In this document: one piece after another, positions 36,327 to 45,719 of the stretch
Numbering within the stretch: position 1 is the first letter of the stretch
How the letters are laid out: every line of letters begins with the position of its first letter
Assembly: GCA_039932715.1 (NCBI GenBank)
Contig: JBDTPN010000005.1
Location: forward strand, 1 to 64,000
Reading direction: 5' to 3'
Length of the DNA: 64,000 bases
From: ZC4RG30 sp039932715
GTDB lineage: Bacteria > Pseudomonadota > Gammaproteobacteria > Steroidobacterales > Steroidobacteraceae
Notes under the pieces: generated by a model
The model's database searches: none
What the model was told of the DNA's origin: nothing
Seen by the model: the letters and a program-made list of their open reading frames with translations, nothing else
Position numbers and translations under genes: made by a program

Positions 36327-38396
36327 TTGTCTGAAAATGCCGCCGTTCCGCTGGTCGTGGTCAGCAGCACACGCGACCCGGTGGAAGCGCTCAATAGCCT
36401 GCTGCGCCGCCAGGGTATTCCTGCGCATTGCACCTGGATCCCGGCTGTGCAGGATCTTCCCGAGGCATTGGAACAGCTCAATCCGCAGATGCTGCTGTGC
36501 GTGATTTCTTCGAACACCGACCCCGCAGCGATCGCGATGATTCGCGACCAGACAACGCCGGACGTGCCGCTCATCATCATCCGGCCGGAGATCACTGAGG
36601 CGGAGATCGCCCGGGACATGGCCGCTGGCGCGCGCGACAGCATTACCCTCGAAAGCGCAAGTCGTGCCCATTCGGTCATCGCGCGGGAACTCAAGGCATC
36701 GCGCATGGAGCGCGCACTGCACGAGACGTTGCAGTCCGCGCAGGACTATCGCAAGCAGCTGGAAACCGTGCTCAACCGGTCCAACGATGCCATCGCCCAG
36801 ATCCAGGAAGGCATCCTGGTGGAAGCCAACCAGTCGTGGCTGGAGCTGATCGGGGCGCCGGATGGAACCGAGATCATCGGCCAACCGATAATGGACCTGT
36901 TCGAGGAGAGCAATCACGTCGTCCTCAAGGGCGCACTGTCGGCCTGCCGGCAGGGTCGCTGGAACGATCACTCATTGCGCGCCGAACTTCGCACCGCCGA
37001 TGGCGGCGCACTGTCGCTGGAGCTGGTGCTGACACTGGGAGAGCGCGACGGCGAGGCCTGCGTACGCATGATCGTGCCGTCGCAACGCCGCGAAGACAAG
37101 AACATCGCCTCGGACCTTGCCGAAGCCGTGCGGCGTAATCCGCATTCCGGCCTGCTGTACCGCCAGCCGTTGCTCGAGGCGATTCAAAAGCGCATTGAAA
37201 AGCCCGTGGCCGGCGGCAGTCGCTATGTACTCAGCATAGTGCCCGACAACTTCGAACGCATTGAACGCGAACTGGGCGTCTTTCGCAGTGAGCAGTTCAT
37301 CTGCGCGCTGGCCGGGCAGGCAAGATTGATGCTGGCGCCCACAGACATCCTGGGGCACTTCAGTGGTGCCGGGATGCTCGCGCTGGTCGAGCGCGGCACA
37401 GCGCGCGACGCCGAACAGTGGGCCGAGCGGCTGATCGACAAGGTACGCCAGCACGAGTTCGATATCGAAGGTCGCAAGATCAAGGCTTCGATTTGCGTGG
37501 GCCTGTCTGCCATGCCCAATCACAATGGCCAGCTCGAATCAGTGATCAGTGATGCGCTTGATGCAGTGCGCGCACGGCGCCAGGGCGGCAAGGTATGCAT
37601 TGCCACCCGCGACGACACCGACGCACGCGTGCAAGCCTATGACGTTGTCTGGGTCAAGCACATACAGGCAGCACTGGCCGAGAATCGCTTCCGTCTGATT
37701 CAGCAACCCATCGCAAGCCTTACCGGCACCGAGAGCCGCATGTTCGACATGTTGCTGCGCATGGTCGATTCACAGGGCAAGGAAATCCTGCCTTCAGAAT
37801 TCATTCCCCCGGCCCAGCGCAACGACCTGTTGTGGCAGATCGACCGGTGGGTGGTGCGCGCGGCGGCAAAATTTGCAGCACGCTCCCAGCCCGGCTGCCT
37901 GTTCGTGCGCCTGTCTGAAGCCAGTGCCACCGACACCTCGCTGCTGGACTGGCTGGACGAGCTACTGCGTTCGATCAATGTCGAACCCAGCCAGATCTGC
38001 ATGCAGATCACCGAAGATACGGCAGCCCGCCACCCCAAGACCGTGCCGCTGCTGGCCAGTGGGCTGCGCAGACGCGGCCTGCGTTTTGCACTCGAACACT
38101 TTGGCGCCGGCCTGGACCCGTTGCACCTGCTGCAGTCCCTGCCCCTGAATTTCGTCAAGATCGATGGGTCGTTGATGCAGGGCTTGGCAGAGGATGTGCT
38201 GCAGCAGTCCAAGGTGCGCGCGCTGGCGGACGCTGCCATGGAGAGGGGCGTGGAGACCATTGCCGAACGCGTCGAGGATGCCAACACCATGGCTGCGTTG
38301 TGGCAACTGGGCGTGCAGCATGTGCAGGGTTATCTGATCCAGTCGCCCGAGGAAGTCGTGATCAGTGGTCGCGATGTCGCGGCCAGGACTGGCTGA
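36327..38396 (+). CDS. fimX: FimX-like c-di-GMP receptor with degenerate GGDEF and EAL domains
   Basis: The 689-residue protein matches P. aeruginosa FimX (about 691) in length and order: a degenerate receiver domain (1-125), PAS (about 145-255), GGDEF-type (about 265-430) and EAL-type (about 445-680). The GGDEF motif reads SGAGM, the EAL motif reads FDMLLR, and the catalytic DDFGTG segment reads EHFGAG, so neither synthesis nor hydrolysis is expected. FimX binds c-di-GMP and promotes type IV pilus assembly. Translation starts at TTG with AGGAG upstream. Confidence 0.85.
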   Translation: MSENAAVPLVVVSSTRDPVEALNSLLRRQGIPAHCTWIPAVQDLPEALEQLNPQMLLCVISSNTDPAAIAMIRDQTTPDVPLIIIRPEITEAEIARDMAAGARDSITLESASRAHSVIARELKASRMERALHETLQSAQDYRKQLETVLNRSNDAIAQIQEGILVEANQSWLELIGAPDGTEIIGQPIMDLFEESNHVVLKGALSACRQGRWNDHSLRAELRTADGGALSLELVLTLGERDGEACVRMIVPSQRREDKNIASDLAEAVRRNPHSGLLYRQPLLEAIQKRIEKPVAGGSRYVLSIVPDNFERIERELGVFRSEQFICALAGQARLMLAPTDILGHFSGAGMLALVERGTARDAEQWAERLIDKVRQHEFDIEGRKIKASICVGLSAMPNHNGQLESVISDALDAVRARRQGGKVCIATRDDTDARVQAYDVVWVKHIQAALAENRFRLIQQPIASLTGTESRMFDMLLRMVDSQGKEILPSEFIPPAQRNDLLWQIDRWVVRAAAKFAARSQPGCLFVRLSEASATDTSLLDWLDELLRSINVEPSQICMQITEDTAARHPKTVPLLASGLRRRGLRFALEHFGAGLDPLHLLQSLPLNFVKIDGSLMQGLAEDVLQQSKVRALADAAMERGVETIAERVEDANTMAALWQLGVQHVQGYLIQSPEEVVISGRDVAARTG

Positions 38397-38411
38397 GCTT
38401 CGCCCCTGGAT

Positions 38412-40661
38412 TCACACCACTTCGAGCCGATCCACCTTGCGATAATTGCGTGACAGCACCGCACCACGTTGCGCGCGCTCGCCACGATGGCCGGCCAGTT
38501 CATTCCAGTTGAGCGTCATGTTGCGATCGCCGCACCATACGACCAGTTTCTGTCCCGCCGTGAGCGTCGCGATGGCAACCAGCAGCTCTTCACGGGCAAG
38601 CGCCTTGCGCGTGGGAATGCCGAACAGCTTGTTGCCCTTGCCGCGCGGCATCTCCGGCAGCTGGTCTGCGGGAAACAGCAGCAATCGCCCTTCGGTGCTG
38701 ACGGTCGCTATCCAGGCGACACCGGCCGCCACCGGCACTGGCGGCAGCACCTGCGCGCCCTCGGTGAGTTTAAGAATGGTCTTGCCGGCGCGATTGCGTG
38801 AATGCAGTTCGCCGAGGCGCACGGTGAATCCGTAGCCGGCGTCACTGGCCAGCAGCCACAGGTCCTGTGGCTCACCGATGGCAACACCGGCGAATTTGGC
38901 GCCATCCGGTGGGTCCAGTCGCCCCGACAGCGGCTCGCCCTGACCACGTGCAGAAGGCAGGCTGTGCGCCGGCAGGCTGTAGGCGCGTCCGGTGCTATCC
39001 AGGAAAACAGCCAGTTGCGTGCTGCGGCCCCGTGCCACCGCCAGCAGGCCGTCACCGGTCTTGTATTGCAGGCTTGCCGGATCAATCTCGTGACCCTTGG
39101 CCGCGCGCACGAAGCCACCGGTGGACAGCACGATGGTCACTGGCTCATTGGCCACCAGCTCCGTCTCTTCGATGGCCGTGGCCTGTTCGCGCTCCACCAG
39201 CTTCGAACGCCTGTCGTCACCGTATTCGCGCGCGTCCGACTCGATCTCATCACGCACCAGCTTGTGCAGCTTTGCCTTGCTCTTGAGCAGGGCTTCGAGT
39301 TCATCGCGCTCATCGGCAAGCTGCTTCTGCTCCTCGCGGATCTTCATCTCCTCGAGCTTGGCCAGGTGGCGCAGCCTGGTGTCGAGGATCATCTCGGCCT
39401 GTTCTTCGCTGAGCTTGAACCGCGCAATCAGCTTCGGTTTCGGCTCATCCTCGCGCCGGATGATGCGAATCACCTCGTCGAGGTTGAGATAGACAATCAG
39501 CAGTCCGTCGAGCAGGTGCAGCCGGCGTATCACGCGCTCCAGGCGATAGGCCAGGCGCCGCTTGACCGTGCTGATGCGGAATTCCAGCCACCGCGATAAC
39601 AGCCCCTTGAGGCCCATGACCTTGGGCTTGCCGTCGAGGTCGATGACATTGAGGTTGACGCGATAACTGCGCTCCAGGTCGCTGGTGGCGAACAGGTGCG
39701 TCATCAGCTGCGTGGTGTCCACGCGATTGGAGCGCGGGATGATCACGATGCGCACCGGATTCTCGTGATCCGACTCGTCGCGGATGTCATCGATCAACGG
39801 CAGTTTCTTGTCACGTACCTGTTGCGCTATCTGCTCCTGCACGCGCGAGCCGGAAACCTGATGCGGCAAGGTTGTGATGACGATGTTGCCGGTTTCCTCA
39901 TCCACTTCCCAAGTGGCGCGCGCACGGTAACTGCCGACGCCCTTCTCATAGAAATCGAGCAACTCTGCGCGCGACGACACGATCTCGGCACCGGTGGGCA
40001 GGTCCGGCCCCTTGACGTGCTTCATCAGCGCGCGCGTGGTGGCTTCAGGATCATCCAGCAGATGGATGCAGGCGCTGGCCACTTCACGCAGGTTGTGCGG
40101 CGGCACGTCGGTGGCCATGCCCACGGCAATGCCCGAGGCACCATTGAGCAGCAGGTTGGGCAGGCGTGCCGGCATGATCAGCGGTTCTTCCAGCGTGCCG
40201 TCGAAATTGGGCCCGAAATCGACGGTGCCGGCGTCGATTTCCGACAGCAGCACCGCGGCGTAACGCGTCAGGCGCGACTCGGTGTAACGCATGGCGGCGA
40301 ATGACTTGGGATCGTCGGTGGAGCCCCAGTTGCCCTGCCCGTCGACTATCGGGTAGCGATAGGTGAATGGCTGGGCCATGTGCACCATGGCTTCGTAGCA
40401 GGCCGAGTCGCCATGCGGGTGAAACTTGCCGATGACGTCGCCCACGGTGCGCGCGGATTTCTTGTGCTTGGCGCCGGCCGCCAAACTCAGTTCGCTCATT
40501 GCATAGATGATGCGACGCTGCACCGGCTTGAGTCCGTCGCCCAGCACCGGCAGTGCCCGGTCGAGGATCACGTACATCGAGTAATCGAGATACGCCTTCT
40601 CGGTGAACACGCGCAGGGGTTGCTTCTCAACGCCCTCGAAATTCAGTTCCTGGTCTTTCAA
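38412..40661 (-). CDS. parC: DNA topoisomerase IV subunit A
   Basis: ParC is the DNA-cleaving subunit that decatenates chromosomes. The 749-residue protein has catalytic Y126 (in AAMRYTESRL) and the quinolone-determining region HPHGDSACYE with S86 and E90, the susceptible-type residues (E. coli S80 and E84). The C-terminal beta-pinwheel is present. It starts directly after parE with no gap. Confidence 0.98.
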   Translation of the reverse strand: MKDQELNFEGVEKQPLRVFTEKAYLDYSMYVILDRALPVLGDGLKPVQRRIIYAMSELSLAAGAKHKKSARTVGDVIGKFHPHGDSACYEAMVHMAQPFTYRYPIVDGQGNWGSTDDPKSFAAMRYTESRLTRYAAVLLSEIDAGTVDFGPNFDGTLEEPLIMPARLPNLLLNGASGIAVGMATDVPPHNLREVASACIHLLDDPEATTRALMKHVKGPDLPTGAEIVSSRAELLDFYEKGVGSYRARATWEVDEETGNIVITTLPHQVSGSRVQEQIAQQVRDKKLPLIDDIRDESDHENPVRIVIIPRSNRVDTTQLMTHLFATSDLERSYRVNLNVIDLDGKPKVMGLKGLLSRWLEFRISTVKRRLAYRLERVIRRLHLLDGLLIVYLNLDEVIRIIRREDEPKPKLIARFKLSEEQAEMILDTRLRHLAKLEEMKIREEQKQLADERDELEALLKSKAKLHKLVRDEIESDAREYGDDRRSKLVEREQATAIEETELVANEPVTIVLSTGGFVRAAKGHEIDPASLQYKTGDGLLAVARGRSTQLAVFLDSTGRAYSLPAHSLPSARGQGEPLSGRLDPPDGAKFAGVAIGEPQDLWLLASDAGYGFTVRLGELHSRNRAGKTILKLTEGAQVLPPVPVAAGVAWIATVSTEGRLLLFPADQLPEMPRGKGNKLFGIPTRKALAREELLVAIATLTAGQKLVVWCGDRNMTLNWNELAGHRGERAQRGAVLSRNYRKVDRLEVV

Positions 40662-42554
40662 CTAGACCACCACATTGGACAGGTTGCCCTTGGATTCCAG
40701 CCATTCGCGGCGATCCCCGGCGCGCTTCTTGGCCAGCATCATATCCATCATCTGGTCCGCGCCATCCTGCGCACTGATGGTCAGTTGCACCAGCCGGCGG
40801 GTGGCCGGGTCCATGGTGGTCTCACGCAACTGCAAAGGCGACATCTCCCCCAGGCCCTTGAAGCGCGTGACCACCGGCTTGGCGCGCGATTTTTCTGCAA
40901 CCAGTCGCGCCAGGAATGCATCGCGCTCGGCGTCATCCAGCGCATAACCCACTTGCTTGCCCGCATCGATGCGATACAGCGGCGGCATGGCCACGAACAC
41001 ATGGCCGCCGGTGACCAGCGGCCGGAAATGCCGCAGGAACAGCGCGCACAGCAGCGTGGCGATGTGCTGCCCGTCCGAATCGGCATCGGCCAGTATGCAG
41101 ATGCGGTGATATCTCAGATCGTCGACCTTTGCTGACCCGGGATCCACACCAATGGCAATGCTGATGTTGTGCACTTCCTCGGAAGCCGCGACCTGGCCAT
41201 GTTCCAGTTCCCAGGTATTGAGGATCTTGCCGCGCAACGGCATCACGGCCTGGAACTTGCGATCGCGTGCCTGCTTGGCGGACCCCCCGGCCGAATCACC
41301 TTCGACCAGGAACAGTTCGGATCGCTTCGGGTCCTGATTGGTGCAGTCAGCGAGCTTGCCGGGCAGCGCGGGACCTGCAATTGCGCGCTTGCGCGTCACG
41401 CGCTGCGCGGCCTTGAGGCGCTCCTGTGCGTTCGCAATGGCGAACTGCGCAATGCCTTCGCCGGCATCGGGATGCTGGTTGAGCCACAGCGCCGTGCTGT
41501 CACGTGCATAGCCTTCCACCAGCGCCGCAGCTTCTCGAGACCCGAGTCTTTCCTTTGTCTGCCCTGCGAACTGCGGATCCTTGAGCTTGATCGACAGCAC
41601 AAAGGAAACACCATTCCAGATATCTTCCGGCGTCAGCTTCAAGCCACGCGGCAGCAGATTGCGGAATTCAGTGAATTCGCGCACGGCGCCGCACACGCCA
41701 CCTCGCAGGCCATTCACATGTGTGCCACCGCCAGGGGTGGGAATCAGATTGACGTAACTTTCTGCAAGGCCGGGATTCAGATCCGGCGCCCAGATCAAAG
41801 CCCACTCCACCGAATCCTGCGCTGAACCCTGCTTGCCCGTGAGCGGCTCCTTGGGCAGGCGATCCGCCTTGCCCAATTGCTCCAGGAGGTACTCACCCAG
41901 CGCGCCGGTATAGAACCACTCTTCCTTTTCGCCAGTGGCCTCGTATTCAAAACGCACCTTGAGCCCGGGGCACAGCACGGCCTTGGCCTTGAGCGTATGG
42001 CGCAGTTCTGCAGGGGCGAAGCGATCCGTATCGAAGAATTTCGGATCCGGCCAGAAGCGCACCGTGGTACCGGTGTTGTTCTTGCCCACCGAATCGATCT
42101 CTTCAAGCTTCGAGGAGATCTGGCCGTTGCGAAAGCCGATGTTGTATTCCTTGCCGCCGCGCCGCACCCAGCATTCCAGCTGCTTTGACAACGCGTTGAC
42201 CACGGAAACGCCCACACCATGCAGGCCACCGGAAAAGCTGTAGTTGGCGTCCGAGAATTTTCCGCCCGCATGCAGGCGCGTGAGGATCAGCTCGACGCCA
42301 CTGACCTTTTCCTTGGGATGGATGTCCACGGGCATGCCACGACCGTTGTCCGCCACCTGCAACGAACCATCCTTGAACAGCTTGACCTCGATCAGGTCGC
42401 AATGGCCGGAAAGCGCCTCATCAACGCTGTTGTCGATTACCTCATGGGCGAGGTGGTTGGGGCGGCTGGTGTCGGTGTACATCCCGGGGCGCCGACGCAC
42501 CGGGTCGAGACCAGAGAGGACTTCAATATCGGAGGCGCTATAGGTCGGTGTCAT
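40662..42554 (-). CDS. parE: DNA topoisomerase IV subunit B
   Basis: ParE is the ATPase subunit. The 630-residue protein has the GHKL motifs (EVIDNSVDEA, DNGRGMPV, GGLHGVGVSVVNAL), the TOPRIM domain with LVEGDSAGGSAK near residue 420, and no 170-residue insert of the enteric GyrB type, which supports ParE over GyrB. It is divergent from xseB across 32 bases. Confidence 0.97.
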   Translation of the reverse strand: MTPTYSASDIEVLSGLDPVRRRPGMYTDTSRPNHLAHEVIDNSVDEALSGHCDLIEVKLFKDGSLQVADNGRGMPVDIHPKEKVSGVELILTRLHAGGKFSDANYSFSGGLHGVGVSVVNALSKQLECWVRRGGKEYNIGFRNGQISSKLEEIDSVGKNNTGTTVRFWPDPKFFDTDRFAPAELRHTLKAKAVLCPGLKVRFEYEATGEKEEWFYTGALGEYLLEQLGKADRLPKEPLTGKQGSAQDSVEWALIWAPDLNPGLAESYVNLIPTPGGGTHVNGLRGGVCGAVREFTEFRNLLPRGLKLTPEDIWNGVSFVLSIKLKDPQFAGQTKERLGSREAAALVEGYARDSTALWLNQHPDAGEGIAQFAIANAQERLKAAQRVTRKRAIAGPALPGKLADCTNQDPKRSELFLVEGDSAGGSAKQARDRKFQAVMPLRGKILNTWELEHGQVAASEEVHNISIAIGVDPGSAKVDDLRYHRICILADADSDGQHIATLLCALFLRHFRPLVTGGHVFVAMPPLYRIDAGKQVGYALDDAERDAFLARLVAEKSRAKPVVTRFKGLGEMSPLQLRETTMDPATRRLVQLTISAQDGADQMMDMMLAKKRAGDRREWLESKGNLSNVVV

Positions 42555-42586
42555 TCAGGGTCTGGATTCTACTAGACTTGGCCACC

Positions 42587-42859
42587 GTGAGTCGCAAACC
42601 CCGTCCTGAAACTCCCGACTTCGAGAAATCCCTGCAGGAACTCGAAGACCTCGTCGCACGCCTCGAACGCGGCGACCTGCCGTTGGCGCAGGCCCTGGCC
42701 CTGTTCGAGCAGGGCGTGGCGATGACGCGCAGCTGTCACACCGCGCTGTCCGAAGCACAGCAGAAGGTTGAGATATTGCTGCAGGAAGGCGGCACTGCGC
42801 GCGCGGTTCCCTTCGAGACAGCAGCGGGTGAAACGCCCAGCGGCCCGGACGATGACTGA
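42587..42859 (+). CDS. xseB: Exodeoxyribonuclease VII small subunit
   Basis: XseB is the small subunit of ExoVII, which degrades single-stranded DNA. The GTG start gives 90 residues (E. coli 80), with the family core FEKSLQELEDLVARLERGDL and a helical hairpin, then a Pro/Gly/Asp-rich tail. It overlaps ispA by 8 bases, the xseB-ispA-dxs order also seen in E. coli. xseA is not in the window. Confidence 0.95.
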   Translation: MSRKPRPETPDFEKSLQELEDLVARLERGDLPLAQALALFEQGVAMTRSCHTALSEAQQKVEILLQEGGTARAVPFETAAGETPSGPDDD

Positions 42860-43766
42860 CACCGGGCCAGACGCCCGGCTCATGCTCTGGCGGCAACGCT
42901 GCGAGCGCTATCTTGAATCCTGCCTCGCTTCGAACGATGCGCCAACGGCGCGATTGCTCGAGGCCATGCGCTACAGCGTACTGGGAGGCGGTAAACGTCT
43001 GCGGCCGGTGCTGGTGTACAGCACGGGCTCTGCGCTTGGTGCTTCACTCGAAAGCCTTGATGCAGCGGCGGCGGCAGTGGAACTGATTCATGTCTACAGC
43101 CTGGTCCATGATGACCTGCCGGCCATGGATGATGACGATCTGCGTCGCGGGCGGCCTACCTGCCACAAGGCTTATGACGAAGGCACGGCCGTGCTGGTGG
43201 GCGACGCATTGCAGGCACTGGCTTTTGAAGTGCTGGCCCGCGATCACACTGGTGCACTTCACGCGGGTGGACTTGATGCGCAGCAACGCCTGCAGCAATT
43301 GTCGGTGCTGTCATTTGGCATCGGTACCACGGGCATGGCCGGCGGACAGGCCATTGACCTGGCCGCTGCCGGCAAGCCGCTGGCAGCCGCAGCGCTGGAA
43401 GAAATGCATCGGCGCAAGACCGGCGCATTGATACGCGCCAGCGTGCTGCTGGGTGCGATTGGTGCGGGCATTCGCACCGGCCCTGAATACGACGCGCTTG
43501 CGCAATATGGTGCGGAGCTGGGCCTGGCATTCCAGATCCAGGACGATGTGCTGGATGTTGCAGGCGATGTTGCACAACTGGGCAAGGCCACCGGCGCCGA
43601 TGCTGCGCGCGGCAAGCCCACCTACCCCAGCGTGCATGGACTGGAGGAATCGCGTCGGCTGGCACGCAGGCACCGCGACGCGGCCATCGATGCGGCAATG
43701 ACGCTGGGAGAACGCGGCGCCGACCTGGTCAGGCTGGCCCGTTTCGTGGTAGATCGCAGCTCCTGA
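42852..43766 (+). CDS. ispA: Farnesyl diphosphate synthase
   Basis: IspA condenses IPP with DMAPP and GPP to farnesyl diphosphate. The 304-residue prenyltransferase has the first Asp-rich motif DDLPAMDDDD near residue 85 and the second DDVLD near residue 230, plus GGKRLRP. The ATG overlaps the xseB stop (ATGACTGA). A longer upstream reading frame overlaps xseB and is not used. Confidence 0.97.
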   Translation: MTDTGPDARLMLWRQRCERYLESCLASNDAPTARLLEAMRYSVLGGGKRLRPVLVYSTGSALGASLESLDAAAAAVELIHVYSLVHDDLPAMDDDDLRRGRPTCHKAYDEGTAVLVGDALQALAFEVLARDHTGALHAGGLDAQQRLQQLSVLSFGIGTTGMAGGQAIDLAAAGKPLAAAALEEMHRRKTGALIRASVLLGAIGAGIRTGPEYDALAQYGAELGLAFQIQDDVLDVAGDVAQLGKATGADAARGKPTYPSVHGLEESRRLARRHRDAAIDAAMTLGERGADLVRLARFVVDRSS

Positions 43767-43806
43767 TCGGTGAGCAGCGCCTCGCGGCGGGCGCTAAACT
43801 TGCCGC

Positions 43807-45699
43807 ATGACCTCCGCCAGCTATCCGCTCCTCGATCGAATTGCCACACCTGCGGATCTGCGCGGGTTCGACAATGACGAGCTGGTGCAGCTGGCCGATG
43901 AACTGCGCCAGTTCCTGATCCAGACCGTGGCCACGCGCGGCGGACATTTCGCGGCCGGGCTGGGCACCGTCGAGCTGACCATCGCCCTGCACCATGTGTA
44001 CGACACACCGCATGACCGGATTGTCTGGGATGTGGGCCACCAGGCCTATCCCCACAAGGTGCTGACCGGGCGGCGCGAGCTGCTGCATACCATCAAGCAG
44101 AAAGACGGGCTTTCGCCATTTCCCAATCGCAGCGAAAGTCCCTTCGACGCCTTCGGCACCGGCCATTCGAGCACCTCCATCAGTGCCGCGCTGGGCATGG
44201 CGGTGGCCGCTGCGCAAAAAGGTGAACAGCGACGTGCAGTGGCGGTGATCGGCGACGGCGCAATGAGCGGCGGCATGGCGTTCGAGGCGCTCAACCATGC
44301 CGGCACCCTGCCCGCAGATCTGCTGGTGGTGCTCAACGACAACGAGATGTCCATCTCCGAAGGGGTGGGCGCACTCAAAGCGTATTTCGGACGCGTGCTG
44401 TCGGGCCGGTTCTATGCGCAGCTGCGCAAGGGTGGCAAGAAAGTGCTCAGCCAGATGCCCACCATGCGTGAACTGGCGCGCCGTTCGGAAGAACACGTCA
44501 AGGGCATGATGTTGCCGGGCACCATGTTCGAAGAAATGGGCTTCAACTACATCGGGCCCATCGACGGGCATGACATGAAGGCCCTGGTCACGGCGCTGAC
44601 CAATATCCGTGAACTCAAGGGCCCACAGTTCCTGCATGTGGTCACCACCAAGGGCAAGGGCTATGCACCCGCCGAGGCAGACCCGATCACCTGGCACGGA
44701 CCGGGGCCGTTTGATCCGGTCAGCGGCACCATCTTCAAGGAAAAGGCCAGCACCCCCACTTACTCGAAGGTTTTCGGCGACTGGCTCATCGATGCGGCCA
44801 CACAGGACGCGAGGGTAATCGGCATCACACCGGCCATGCGTGAAGGGTCGGGCCTGGTGGAATTCTCCAAACGCTTTCCCGAACGCTACTTCGACGTGGC
44901 CATTGCCGAACAACATGCGGTGACATTTGCCGCGGGTCTTGCCACCGAGGGTCTGCGACCGGTGGTGGCAATTTATTCCACCTTCCTGCAACGCGGTTAC
45001 GACCAGCTTATCCACGACGTGGCCTTGCAAAACCTGCCGGTGGTGTTCGCGCTGGACCGCGCCGGCCTGGTCGGTGGCGACGGCGCCACGCACCAGGGCA
45101 GTTTCGACATCAGCTTCCTGCGCTGCATACCCAACCTGGTGGTGATGGCGCCGTCAGATGAGAACGAGTGCCGCAGGATGCTGCAGACAGCGCTGACGCT
45201 GGATCAACCCGCAGCGGTGCGTTATCCAAGAGGCAGCGGCACCGGCGCGAAGTTGCAGCAGGAACTGCTGACGCTGCCCGTTGGCAAGTCACAGCAGCGT
45301 CGCGAAGGACGCAGCGGCCTGGCCATTCTTTCTTTCGGTCCGTTGCTGCCTGCAGCGTTGGCGGCCGCAGAAGAACTCGACGCCACGGTGCTGGACATGC
45401 GATTTATCAAGCCACTGGATGCAGAAGCGGTGCTGCGCGTGGCGCTGAAATCGCGAGCGCTGGTCACGCTGGAGGAGAACGTGATTTCCGGCGGCGCCGG
45501 TTCGGCGGTGTCCGAACTGCTGGCGAGCGCCGGCATGCTGGTGCCGCAGCTGCATATCGGCATTCCGGATCACTTCATCGAACATGGCTCGCGCGACGAC
45601 TGTCTGGCGGCAGCCGGACTGGACGCCACAGCCGTTCGCAGGCGCATTGCGGATTGGTGGCACGAACAGCGGGTCGAACCCAGGCTGGCGCAGGTCTGA
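43807..45699 (+). CDS. dxs: 1-deoxy-D-xylulose-5-phosphate synthase
   Basis: Dxs makes DXP from pyruvate and glyceraldehyde 3-phosphate, the first MEP-pathway step. The 630-residue transketolase-like enzyme has the TPP motif GDGAMSGGMAFEALNHAG near residue 150, DVAIAEQHAV with the catalytic glutamate and DRAGLVGGDGATHQG near residue 420. It lies 40 bases after ispA. Confidence 0.98.
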   Translation: MTSASYPLLDRIATPADLRGFDNDELVQLADELRQFLIQTVATRGGHFAAGLGTVELTIALHHVYDTPHDRIVWDVGHQAYPHKVLTGRRELLHTIKQKDGLSPFPNRSESPFDAFGTGHSSTSISAALGMAVAAAQKGEQRRAVAVIGDGAMSGGMAFEALNHAGTLPADLLVVLNDNEMSISEGVGALKAYFGRVLSGRFYAQLRKGGKKVLSQMPTMRELARRSEEHVKGMMLPGTMFEEMGFNYIGPIDGHDMKALVTALTNIRELKGPQFLHVVTTKGKGYAPAEADPITWHGPGPFDPVSGTIFKEKASTPTYSKVFGDWLIDAATQDARVIGITPAMREGSGLVEFSKRFPERYFDVAIAEQHAVTFAAGLATEGLRPVVAIYSTFLQRGYDQLIHDVALQNLPVVFALDRAGLVGGDGATHQGSFDISFLRCIPNLVVMAPSDENECRRMLQTALTLDQPAAVRYPRGSGTGAKLQQELLTLPVGKSQQRREGRSGLAILSFGPLLPAALAAAEELDATVLDMRFIKPLDAEAVLRVALKSRALVTLEENVISGGAGSAVSELLASAGMLVPQLHIGIPDHFIEHGSRDDCLAAAGLDATAVRRRIADWWHEQRVEPRLAQV

Positions 45700-45719
45700 A
45701 TCAGGATGGGGGAAAGCAT

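Noticed and set aside
45168..45719. Upstream in-frame extension of the SDR gene through the end of dxs
   Set aside because: It overlaps dxs by more than 500 bases and reads as low-complexity Arg/Gly/Ala protein; the ATG at 45720 has a good ribosome site and starts a Tat signal.
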